Assembly (NCBI GenBank): GCA_038046485.1
Contig: JBBSWA010000054.1
Span: 1-8,149, forward strand
Direction of reading: 5' to 3'
Source: JBBSWA01 sp038046485
GTDB taxonomy: Archaea > Nanobdellota > Nanobdellia > Woesearchaeales > SM23-78
Length of the DNA: 8,149 nt
Of the stretch, positions 1 to 6,136 are shown one piece after another; the stretch's first letter is position 1; the number at the start of each line of letters is the position of its first letter. Made by a program: the position numbers and the translations under genes. A model generated the notes under the pieces. That model made no database searches. It worked only from the letters and a program-made list of their open reading frames with translations, and was not told where the DNA came from.

Positions 1-1
1 C

Positions 2-46
2 CCTATCAAGCCCGATGAAGATGAAGACGAGAAGGACGACGACTAA
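2..46 (+). CDS. C-terminal end of an unidentified protein with an acidic tail (partial)
   Basis: The frame beginning at base 2 is open from the window edge and ends in TAA at 44-46. It encodes PIKPDEDEDEKDDD, a strongly acidic tail of a kind common at the C-termini of archaeal proteins. The stop overlaps that of the convergent ABC transporter gene through the shared bases CTAA (43-46), the same arrangement as at 5744-5747. Another frame (from base 3) is also open but reads as a less protein-like basic, threonine-rich peptide. Fourteen codons are too few to name the protein. Confidence 0.45.
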   Translation, partial: PIKPDEDEDEKDDD

Positions 47-1821
47 TTAATATACCCTCCTTTCTGCAGATTCCACAACTTATGATATTCTCCTTTCTTC
101 TTGATCAACTGCCGATGGTTGCCCAGCTGAACAATCTTACCCTTATGAATTACGACGATCTTATCGGCGCGCATGATGGTGGAGAGACGGTGAGCAATGA
201 TGATGCTTGTTCTTCCCCGCATCAGGCGTTGCAAGTCCCTTTGGATTTCGTGTTCAGTATGGGAATCTAACGAGGAAGTGGCTTCATCCAGGACTAAAAT
301 TTTCTTGTTGGCGAGGATGGCCCTTGCTATGGAGACGCGTTGTTTTTCTCCACCGGAAAGCTTCACGCCACGCTCTCCTACAACCGTATCCTCCTTCTTG
401 GGAAGACTGCGCACAAAGGCATCCAACTGCGCAAAGCGTATCGCATCAAACACCTCTTTTCGTGTTGCGTTCGGCTTTGAAAAGGCAATGTTGTTGTAAA
501 TGGAATCATCAAACAAGATACACTCCTGCGGCACGATGCTGAGTTCAGAACGCAAGGACTCCTGCCTGAAATCACAGATGTCTTCTCCGTCGATTAAGAT
601 CGCTCCTTGGTTTACATCGTACAGGCGGTATAATAACTTCATTAATGTGGTCTTGCCACAACCTGAATGCCCCACTAAAGCCACCTTTTCGTTCTTATTC
701 ACCCTCAAATCAAAACCCTTAAACAAGGGCCGCTTGTGGTACTTGAAGGACATATTATGGAAGTCCACCGTGCCTTCCTCGATGGTTAAGTCCTTTGCTC
801 CAGGCTGATCCTTGATGTCGTTTTCTATCTTTCCATAACGGAATAAGTACTCGAAATCCGCCATCGTCCTATAGAATTCTCTCATGCCATGAACAAAGCT
901 AAAGATATGACCCATGAGACTGCCTACCACTGTAAAAATAAAGACGACTGTGCCTATTGTTAAATCATGATGCAAAAAACCAACTACAGGGAAGTATACC
1001 AAGAAAAAAATACCCACCGCAAGGATTCCCTGCTGGAAAGGCTCAAGCCACTTGTAATAACTCCAGTGCCTCAAGAAAGCCTGCCGAGTCCAGTCTGTAA
1101 CCTTTCTAAACTTATTCTTAATGTTCTCTTCCTTCCCAAAATACTTAATCGAATCGATGTTCATAAAAACGTCCGAAATGTAGGCTTTCTCACGATCCTC
1201 TGCTTCGTTTGCTGCGAGGTTTGCTTTGCGTTGCATGAGTTGAACCATGAAGCTAAACACGATGAAAAGAACGACGATGCCAATTAAAACCACGGCTGAA
1301 AACCAATCAAGATAAACTAAAGAAATGCCAACCACTACCAACTGCAAAATCAAGGGCGCTGTATAGTGTACTACAACGTCCGTCATCCGCTCTATCGCAC
1401 TCCCTGCCCTTACCAATTTTGAAATTAACGATCCTGTACGATGAGTCGTATGAAATTTATAAGAGAGGTGAATGATGTGATTGAAATACTTACGCTTCAG
1501 GTCCATCATCAGCAAGACTTCAAGCCGGTTTAAGAAGTGCAGATGGAACCACTTTGCAATTACCCTCAATAGAATCACACCAAAAAAGATACCGGCGATC
1601 AACTTCAGAACACTTACGAAATCCATTTTGGATAACTTATTTGCTGTAAAATCCGTTCCCGTATCCACTAGCCACTTAAACAAAAACTTATCTGAAATCA
1701 AGGTAATTTCAAACAGCAAGATGGTGACAAAGATCGCAAAGTACAAGAGCTTGTAGTTTCTTGCGAATTCCCAATAGACTCGAAGATTGTACTTGAAATC
1801 AATTCCAGATTTCTTTTTCAT
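43..1821 (-). CDS. Half-size ABC exporter (fused transmembrane and ATPase domains), ATM1/MsbA-like
   Basis: This 592-residue protein has the usual length and order of a type IV (MsbA/ATM1-like) ABC half-transporter, which works as a homodimer and drives export by ATP hydrolysis. The N-terminal half holds about six hydrophobic segments (roughly residues 26-43, 72-88, 155-172, 175-195, 263-285 and 287-310). The ATPase domain starts near 350: A-loop Tyr361, Walker A GHSGCGKTT at 384-392, Q-loop Gln432, signature LSGGEKQ at 488-494, Walker B ending in Asp512-Glu513, and switch His544. Every catalytic motif is intact, so it should be active. The spacing of the last intracellular loop and the linker to the ATPase domain resembles the ATM1/heavy-metal branch, but the substrate cannot be read from sequence. 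It follows metG by 24 nt on the same strand with its own Shine-Dalgarno sequence, so it is probably the second gene of a metG operon. Its stop overlaps that of a convergent gene. Confidence 0.93.
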   Translation of the reverse strand: MKKKSGIDFKYNLRVYWEFARNYKLLYFAIFVTILLFEITLISDKFLFKWLVDTGTDFTANKLSKMDFVSVLKLIAGIFFGVILLRVIAKWFHLHFLNRLEVLLMMDLKRKYFNHIIHLSYKFHTTHRTGSLISKLVRAGSAIERMTDVVVHYTAPLILQLVVVGISLVYLDWFSAVVLIGIVVLFIVFSFMVQLMQRKANLAANEAEDREKAYISDVFMNIDSIKYFGKEENIKNKFRKVTDWTRQAFLRHWSYYKWLEPFQQGILAVGIFFLVYFPVVGFLHHDLTIGTVVFIFTVVGSLMGHIFSFVHGMREFYRTMADFEYLFRYGKIENDIKDQPGAKDLTIEEGTVDFHNMSFKYHKRPLFKGFDLRVNKNEKVALVGHSGCGKTTLMKLLYRLYDVNQGAILIDGEDICDFRQESLRSELSIVPQECILFDDSIYNNIAFSKPNATRKEVFDAIRFAQLDAFVRSLPKKEDTVVGERGVKLSGGEKQRVSIARAILANKKILVLDEATSSLDSHTEHEIQRDLQRLMRGRTSIIIAHRLSTIMRADKIVVIHKGKIVQLGNHRQLIKKKGEYHKLWNLQKGGYIN

Positions 1822-1826
1822 TGCAA

Positions 1827-1831
1827 CACCC
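1827..1831 (-). promoter_or_regulatory. Shine-Dalgarno site of the ABC exporter gene
   Basis: On the minus strand GGGTG lies 5 nt before the exporter ATG. GGTG is complementary to the CACC of the conserved 16S rRNA 3' end. No TATA box fits in the 24-nt gap after metG. This gene is therefore most likely translated from a shared mRNA by a ribosome-binding site, in contrast to the leaderless promoter-proximal genes. Confidence 0.6.
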
Positions 1832-1845
1832 AGAATGCTTATTAT

Positions 1846-4587
1846 CTAACGAATCTTGCCGTTCTTAACTTTATCAGTCACCAACTGACCCTGGAGTGAA
1901 CATAAAGGCTGACCATCGGCAAAAACCTTGCCCTCTTTTCCTTCCAATACAACCTTGGTGAAGTCGTCATACTTAATCACTGAGTTTCCCTGCTCAACAC
2001 CCTGTACGGTAACGGCATCGCCAGGGGTTGCACCTTGTGCGAGAACCAACCCAACCACGCCTGCTTCTTCGCACGCCAAGAGCATGCCTTTGGAGAGCTC
2101 TCCTTTGAGCATTCTTGGTTCTAGATTGGTAACGACAACGATGTTCTTCCCCGTGATTTCTTCTTTGGTATAATAGGGCCGCATACCTGCTACGATCTGG
2201 CGTTTTTCAGAACCGAGATCAATTTGCAAAATGTAGAGCTTGTCTGCGTCTGGATGCTCTTTCGCTTCTAAGACCTTAGCTACCTTGAGATTGAGTTTGG
2301 ACAAAGGACTTATACTTCCACCCCCTTCTTGGAGGATCTCATACGACCCGCCACATACTTCCGTGATTAACTTGCACGCTTTCTCCAACGCTGCCCGGAC
2401 GTATGCTTCATCGGTGAATTGGTTTCCCTGCGCATAGATCATGAAATCCTTTGTATTTTTTGTTATTTTAGACTCCTCACACTGCTTTACTTCCAAACGG
2501 CACAGGATCTTTTCCTCATCCACACAAGCGTATTCACCCTCCTGAACCTTGACTGGGGCGGAACTTCCTAATGGATGATAATGCTCCGAACCTGTTACGT
2601 ACTTGAACGATATATTCCCCTTAATTTTTGTTAGGTCATGAGCACCGAAAGACAAAAAAGTCTCTGCAGATACTAGATTGTAGGCATCCACAACTGTATT
2701 TATATTCGGCAGCGTGCCTTTTTGGATAAAATCAATGAGTTGTTCAGCTGCAGAGGGACCTTCTGCATAATTTACCAACCTATATAGATCCCTATACCCT
2801 TGCAAGATCTTATTGCTCTCCAAGTCCACGAAACGAAGCTGCTCAGCCAATTCTTCTGTTTTTTTCTTTAAAACGCTACTCTTATTTGATATTTTTGCTC
2901 CTTTCACCACCGCCAGGGCTACCTTCACTCCGGACTGTTTTAAAGCAGGGGAAAGGGAGAAAGACAGTGTTGGATTCGAAGAGGAAACCAACTCGAACGA
3001 CTCTAATTTTTTGTAGATGATCTCAGCCTGATTGATCGTGTGATCTTTCAAATCAAAACTCAGGCTTTTTTCAGATACAGGAGAGATGTTCAATTGCTGC
3101 TCAATCTTGCTTGCGAAAATAGGGACTAATGGCTTGAGGAGAACGATCAATACTTTGATGGCATTCACACACTCTGAGGCGATTTTATGTGCTTTCTCTT
3201 TATCTTCCTTGATTAGCTTCCATGGCTCATGATCCTGGAAATATTTATTTCCCCAACTGCTGATCTTTAGTATTCCCTTGACGGCTTCTCGGAAATGCCA
3301 ATTTCGGTAATGCTCCAGTACATTTTGTGATTCAGTTAAGACCTGCGTCTCAAAGGTGATATCCGTTGCCCGGGTGATCTTGGAATCAAAATTCTTCTCC
3401 ACAAAACTCAAGGTTCTATAAACAAAGTTAGCGATGTTGGAAACTAACTCACTGTTCACACGATCCACAAAATCCGATGTATTCAAATCTAGGTCGGTTA
3501 CGGAATGAGACCAGTTTGAGGTGTAGTAAAATCGGACGAATTCAGGGTTTGCCTTTTTTGCGAGCTCTTCAGCTGCGATCATCGTACCACGGGACTTGGA
3601 CATCTTTTCACCATTCACAGTTAAGAAACCGTGCACAATGATGTCATCTGGCACTTTGAAACTCGCATGGTGCAAGATGGCTGGCCAAAATAGTAAATGG
3701 AAATAGATGATGTCCTTACCGATCACATGCACAATGTTTGAGTTGTTCCAGGCCTGTGCTGTTTTATCTTGGTCTTTACCTAGGAAGTTGCAAAGACTGG
3801 AAATGTACCCGATCGGAGCATCGAGCCAAACATAGAAAAACTTATCCTTTGCACCGGGAATCGCAAAGCCAAAATAAGGGCCATCCCTAGAAATGCACCA
3901 ATCTTCCAAGCCATTACGCACCCAGGGCAAGAGCTGATTTACGACTTCTTGCTGTAAATTCTTATTGTGCGTTAACCAATCCTCTAAGAAATCCGTGCAC
4001 TCGGAAAGCTTGAAAAAGAAATGTTCGGACTTCTTTCGAATGGGAGGAGATTTGCACAGTACACAATACGGATCGATGAGATCTACCGTCTTGTACGCTG
4101 CGTTGCACTTCTCACACACATCTCCATACTGATCTGGGGCTTGGCACTTAGGACACTTGCCTTTCACATATCGATCCGGCAATGTGCGTTGGCATTTTTC
4201 ACAAAAGGTGACTTCAATTTCTTTCTGATAAATTAGACCTCTGTCGGTTAAGCGCTTGAAGATGAGTTCGGCGAAATATTGATTCTCTGGACTGTGCGTT
4301 GTGTAATAACTGTCGAACTCGATGCCGAAGGTTTTGAAGTCCCGTTGATGATCCAAAAACCACTTCTTTACGAACTCCTCCGGCAAAAGACCTGCTTTTT
4401 GCGCGTTTATTTCAATGGGCGTTCCATGCGTGTCATCGGCACAGCAATACGTCACCTTCTTACCAGACAAACGAAGAGCACGGACATAAATATCTGTAAA
4501 GATATAACCCACTAAGGTACCTGCGTGCAAGGGCCCATTGGCATACGGCAACGCTGTAGTTATGACTAAAGGCTTGTCCTGATCCAT
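1846..4587 (-). CDS. metG: Methionyl-tRNA synthetase with an internal B3/4 (PheRS editing-like) module and a C-terminal tRNA-binding domain
   Basis: This cytoplasmic enzyme charges tRNA(Met) with methionine using ATP. At 913 residues it is about 200 longer than ordinary MetRS with a tRNA-binding tail. Order of parts: Rossmann catalytic domain with the HIGH-type motif HAGT at 21-24; a zinc region with four CxxC pairs (129/132, 145/148, 158/161, 175/178); the KMSKS loop at 328-332; a helical anticodon-binding domain at about 370-525 with the conserved EPWKL at 454-458; a B3/4-like module at about 530-755; an OB-fold tRNA-binding domain (Trbp111/EMAPII type) at about 763-866, with LKVAKVLEAKEHPDADKLY near its start; and a tail ending KVKNGKIR. 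Class I catalytic motifs and zinc ligands are complete, so normal aminoacylation is expected. The start is fixed by a TATA box 26 nt upstream and by the canonical beginning (VITTALPYANGPLH). The ABC exporter follows in the same direction. The B3/4 module is the odd part and is described separately. Confidence 0.96.
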   Translation of the reverse strand: MDQDKPLVITTALPYANGPLHAGTLVGYIFTDIYVRALRLSGKKVTYCCADDTHGTPIEINAQKAGLLPEEFVKKWFLDHQRDFKTFGIEFDSYYTTHSPENQYFAELIFKRLTDRGLIYQKEIEVTFCEKCQRTLPDRYVKGKCPKCQAPDQYGDVCEKCNAAYKTVDLIDPYCVLCKSPPIRKKSEHFFFKLSECTDFLEDWLTHNKNLQQEVVNQLLPWVRNGLEDWCISRDGPYFGFAIPGAKDKFFYVWLDAPIGYISSLCNFLGKDQDKTAQAWNNSNIVHVIGKDIIYFHLLFWPAILHHASFKVPDDIIVHGFLTVNGEKMSKSRGTMIAAEELAKKANPEFVRFYYTSNWSHSVTDLDLNTSDFVDRVNSELVSNIANFVYRTLSFVEKNFDSKITRATDITFETQVLTESQNVLEHYRNWHFREAVKGILKISSWGNKYFQDHEPWKLIKEDKEKAHKIASECVNAIKVLIVLLKPLVPIFASKIEQQLNISPVSEKSLSFDLKDHTINQAEIIYKKLESFELVSSSNPTLSFSLSPALKQSGVKVALAVVKGAKISNKSSVLKKKTEELAEQLRFVDLESNKILQGYRDLYRLVNYAEGPSAAEQLIDFIQKGTLPNINTVVDAYNLVSAETFLSFGAHDLTKIKGNISFKYVTGSEHYHPLGSSAPVKVQEGEYACVDEEKILCRLEVKQCEESKITKNTKDFMIYAQGNQFTDEAYVRAALEKACKLITEVCGGSYEILQEGGGSISPLSKLNLKVAKVLEAKEHPDADKLYILQIDLGSEKRQIVAGMRPYYTKEEITGKNIVVVTNLEPRMLKGELSKGMLLACEEAGVVGLVLAQGATPGDAVTVQGVEQGNSVIKYDDFTKVVLEGKEGKVFADGQPLCSLQGQLVTDKVKNGKIR
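2323..3000 (-). other. B3/4 (COG3382-like) domain inserted within MetRS
   Basis: Residues about 530-755 of MetRS do not belong to the normal synthetase. They match my memory of stand-alone COG3382 proteins, whose B3/4 domain is related to the editing domain of the PheRS beta chain. Recognisable parts are the N-terminal strand VKVALAVVKG (554-563), the helical linker with YRDLYRL, LPNINTVVDAYN (626-637), GAHDL (648-652), KIKGNI (654-659), HPLG (671-674), EGEYACVD (683-690), LCR (695-697) and KITKNTK (707-713). The whole length of a stand-alone protein appears to be present, in frame and without stops. In PheRS this fold hydrolyses mischarged Tyr-tRNA(Phe). Its role in MetRS is unknown to me. 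Assignment is from motif memory, without a search. Confidence 0.78.
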
Positions 4588-4609
4588 CCTTCTAAGAGGG
4601 AGCTTACGG

Positions 4610-4617
4610 TTTAAATA
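4610..4617 (-). promoter_or_regulatory. TATA box of the metG-ABC exporter operon
   Basis: On the minus strand TATTTAAA is centred 26.5 nt upstream of the A of the metG ATG, which is where archaeal RNA polymerase starts transcription. The mRNA would begin at or next to the start codon, giving a leaderless metG. The purine stretch just before the ATG (AGAAGG) is too close to act as a Shine-Dalgarno sequence. Confidence 0.65.
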
Positions 4618-4632
4618 GGTTGTGTGCAGAAG

Positions 4633-4962
4633 TTACGTGCGCACCAAAACTTCTTTTTTCTGACGAGCCTTTTCCAATGCTTCAGATATCAATGCCTTTT
4701 CCAAGTCCAAGATTCTCTGAACAATAACACTTTTCGCGTTTAAAGTGTAAAGCTTTGTCTTGCCAAAGCACCGAGTCACCTTCATGATTCCATGTTTTTC
4801 TAGTTCTTCCCAATAATTGAACAAAGAAGCCCTTGATATGCCAGAACCCTTAGCTATGTCGGTCTTGGAAAAATCCATGCCCTTGTTCTCTACCAAAAAA
4901 TCAACTATTTTAAACAACGGCAAATCCCCTATTAGTTGCAAGAGTAAGGATTGCTCTTTCAT
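4633..4962 (-). CDS. Small winged helix-turn-helix transcriptional regulator
   Basis: This 109-residue protein is a probable DNA-binding regulator. Residues about 10-75 form a winged helix: helix LPLFKIVDFLVEN, then TDIAKGSGIS (34-43), a recognition helix at about 44-57 (RASLFNYWEELEKHG), and a wing containing CFGKTKLYTLN (65-75). A charged amphipathic C-terminal helix (76-103) probably dimerises. No ligand domain or metal site is visible. The longest open frame starts at 5001, but that start lies upstream of the TATA box at 4985-4992. The internal ATG at 4960-4962 is 26.5 nt from the box centre and is chosen. The 13 residues removed (MEIFIYFSSFVSS) look unlike a protein N-terminus of this type. 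It ends 45 nt before metG, which has its own promoter, and it is divergent from the 5024-5747 pair, which it may control along with itself. The target is not shown. Confidence 0.82.
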   Translation of the reverse strand: MKEQSLLLQLIGDLPLFKIVDFLVENKGMDFSKTDIAKGSGISRASLFNYWEELEKHGIMKVTRCFGKTKLYTLNAKSVIVQRILDLEKALISEALEKARQKKEVLVRT

Positions 4963-4984
4963 TGATGATACAAAAGAAGAAAAG

Positions 4985-4992
4985 TATATAAA
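4985..4992. promoter_or_regulatory. Shared TATA box for two divergent transcripts
   Basis: The site reads TATATAAA on plus and TTTATATA on minus. On minus it is centred 26.5 nt from the ATG of the winged-helix gene (leaderless), with a BRE-like TGGAAAT before it. On plus it is followed by the ATG of the 88-residue gene 35.5 nt from the centre, giving a leader of about 9 nt that includes AGGT, and it is preceded by purine-rich AGAAAAG. The whole divergent intergenic gap is only 61 bp, so one element probably serves both directions. A second plus-strand TATATTTA at 5008-5015 is too close to the ATG to be that gene's promoter. Confidence 0.6.
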
Positions 4993-5023
4993 TATTTCCA
5001 TTCAAAGTATATTTAGGTAGACT

Positions 5024-5290
5024 ATGTGGACGGACGACGAAATCAAAGGAAAAATCCTACATAAACTTACCCGCTTAGGCAAGTTCAAACACAGCCACAC
5101 CTCCATTGACAACCTACCCAAAGGATTTCCCAGCGACGGACGAGGCCGAGTCAAGGAGCAAATCGAAGCACTCATCCAAGAGAAAGCCCTCTTCACAAAA
5201 CCCACCAGCTACGGTCTCGAAGTTTCTGTCAATACAGAAGAAAAAGAGAAAATTATGTATTATATCAGTAAATTCCTAGAAAAAGAATGA
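5024..5290 (+). CDS. Conserved-looking 88-residue protein of unknown function, possibly winged-helix-like
   Basis: I cannot give this protein a function. It is basic in its N-terminal half, has no signal peptide or membrane segment, and has no cysteines. The pattern HTSIDNLPKGFP (25-36), then a helix RVKEQIEALIQEKALF, then KPTSYGLEVSVN, resembles small archaeal proteins that I recall with a 'DNL.KGFP ... KPT.YGL.VSLN' signature, often annotated as hypothetical. The helix, helix, strand-turn-strand layout would suit a small winged helix, but that is inference. The ATG lies 5 nt after AGGT (5015-5018), a weak Shine-Dalgarno match, and about 35 nt from the shared TATA box. Its stop is 4 nt before the ATG of the M23 peptidase gene, so the two are almost certainly co-transcribed and probably translationally coupled. 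Confidence 0.8.
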   Translation: MWTDDEIKGKILHKLTRLGKFKHSHTSIDNLPKGFPSDGRGRVKEQIEALIQEKALFTKPTSYGLEVSVNTEEKEKIMYYISKFLEKE

Positions 5291-5294
5291 AAGC

Positions 5295-5747
5295 ATGACC
5301 CAAACCAAAAACCACTATGCTTATCCGATCGGCAAGGAAAAAATCCTACGCATCACCCATAATGAATCCCCTGCTCATGTAGGCGCCCTGAAATACGCTG
5401 TGGACTTCATCGTTCCGGAAGGCACTCCTGTTATGGTTGTTGCCGATGGAAAAATAGTTGAAATAAAAGACGATTCGGACATCGGCGGGAAAGACAAAAA
5501 ATACGAACCCCACGGCAATTACATCGAAATTCAACATTCAAACGGCGAATACTCAGAATATGAACACCTACAAAAAGGAAGTGCGATCATAAAAGTAGGT
5601 GAAGTAGTCAAACAAGGACAGATCATTGGCTACAGTGGCGCCACCGGTTGGATCGCCCACCTAGGACCGCACTTGCACTTCATGGTTGGTAAATATGGGA
5701 AGACTGTTGAAGAATATGAGACCTTAGAAATACAGTGGAAAGACTAA
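5295..5747 (+). CDS. M23-family (LytM-type) zinc metallopeptidase, single domain without signal peptide
   Basis: This 150-residue protein is little more than one M23/LytM beta-sandwich. Zinc ligands are His28 and Asp37 (in HVGALKYAVDF) and His128 in the HLH triplet 126-128; His91 (YEHL) and His126 are the other active-site histidines. The segments PEGTPVMVVADGKIVEI and VVKQGQIIGYSGATG are typical of the family. The site looks complete, so it should be an active endopeptidase. M23 enzymes generally cleave glycine-containing or peptidoglycan cross-link peptides outside the cell. Here there is no signal peptide, membrane anchor or cell-wall-binding domain, so either it works in the cytoplasm, leaves by a non-classical route, or has another substrate. 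It starts 4 nt after the preceding stop with no clear ribosome-binding site, which suggests re-initiation. Its stop overlaps that of the convergent MazG-like gene by four bases. Confidence 0.9.
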   Translation: MTQTKNHYAYPIGKEKILRITHNESPAHVGALKYAVDFIVPEGTPVMVVADGKIVEIKDDSDIGGKDKKYEPHGNYIEIQHSNGEYSEYEHLQKGSAIIKVGEVVKQGQIIGYSGATGWIAHLGPHLHFMVGKYGKTVEEYETLEIQWKD

Positions 5748-6106
5748 ATCTTCCCCGAAGACTTTATGCGATTGTTCTCAGGATTCTTATGATTATACTT
5801 TGCTAGAATCTCACCTTTAACGAGATTAAAGGCTTCTTCCAGATCTACACCCAGCTCATTTGCTAGACGACAGGTACCGAAGAACAGATCGCCCACTCCA
5901 TCCACAAAGATGGCCTTGTTTTCCTTTACAAACTGGATGCGCTCTTCTTCGCTTTTATATCTCAAGTGCTGCGACATTTCCAAGAGTTCCTCATGTAGGT
6001 GATCGAATTTATCGATGTTCGGAAGATCCTTCCAGCCATTACGTTCTGCGAATTCCTTCACTAACTTTTGAGCGTCTTTGATTGTGGTGATGGGAGGGTC
6101 TTGCAT
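5744..6106 (-). CDS. MazG-like nucleotide pyrophosphohydrolase
   Basis: This 120-residue protein belongs to the all-alpha NTP pyrophosphatase (MazG-like) superfamily, which hydrolyses (d)NTPs to the monophosphate and pyrophosphate, often to remove non-canonical nucleotides. The metal-binding pattern EExxE is at 39-43 (Glu39, Glu40, Glu43) and DxxxD at 69-73 (Asp69, Asp73), followed by the characteristic helix RLANELGVDLEEAF (80-93). The length fits a single-domain member. Exact substrate (dCTP, dUTP or a damaged nucleotide) cannot be told; a phosphoribosyl-ATP pyrophosphatase is less likely because no his genes are nearby. The start is supported by a TATA box centred 25.5 nt upstream. It is a separate transcript from the lipoprotein gene that ends 30 nt upstream, since its promoter touches that gene's stop codon. 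Confidence 0.87.
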   Translation of the reverse strand: MQDPPITTIKDAQKLVKEFAERNGWKDLPNIDKFDHLHEELLEMSQHLRYKSEEERIQFVKENKAIFVDGVGDLFFGTCRLANELGVDLEEAFNLVKGEILAKYNHKNPENNRIKSSGKI

Positions 6107-6127
6107 GAAAAAAGAAAAAGAGCAGAG

Positions 6128-6135
6128 TATATAAA
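6128..6135 (-). promoter_or_regulatory. TATA box of the MazG-like gene
   Basis: A consensus TTTATATA on the minus strand is centred 25.5 nt upstream of the ATG at 6106, which predicts a leaderless mRNA. The box begins one base after the TAA of the upstream lipoprotein gene, so any BRE lies inside that gene's last codons. Read-through from the lipoprotein gene is still possible. Confidence 0.7.
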
Positions 6136-6136
6136 T

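Noticed and set aside
197..542. Overlapping plus-strand open frames of 100 and 111 codons
   Set aside because: They are antisense to the conserved ATPase domain of the ABC exporter and have no features of their own.
4963..5001. N-terminal extension of the winged-helix gene to the ATG at 5001
   Set aside because: It would start upstream of the gene's own TATA box (4985-4992), and the added residues MEIFIYFSSFVSS do not fit a winged-helix N-terminus.
5002..5205. Minus-strand open frame of 67 codons
   Set aside because: It overlaps the 88-residue plus-strand gene, which has motif-like conservation and operon context, and it would run through the divergent promoter.
5749..5761. Small hairpin TCTTC-CCC-GAAGA just after the M23 stop as a terminator
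   Set aside because: The stem is only 5 bp with no T-run, and it lies inside the C-terminal codons of the MazG-like gene; chance pairing is likely.
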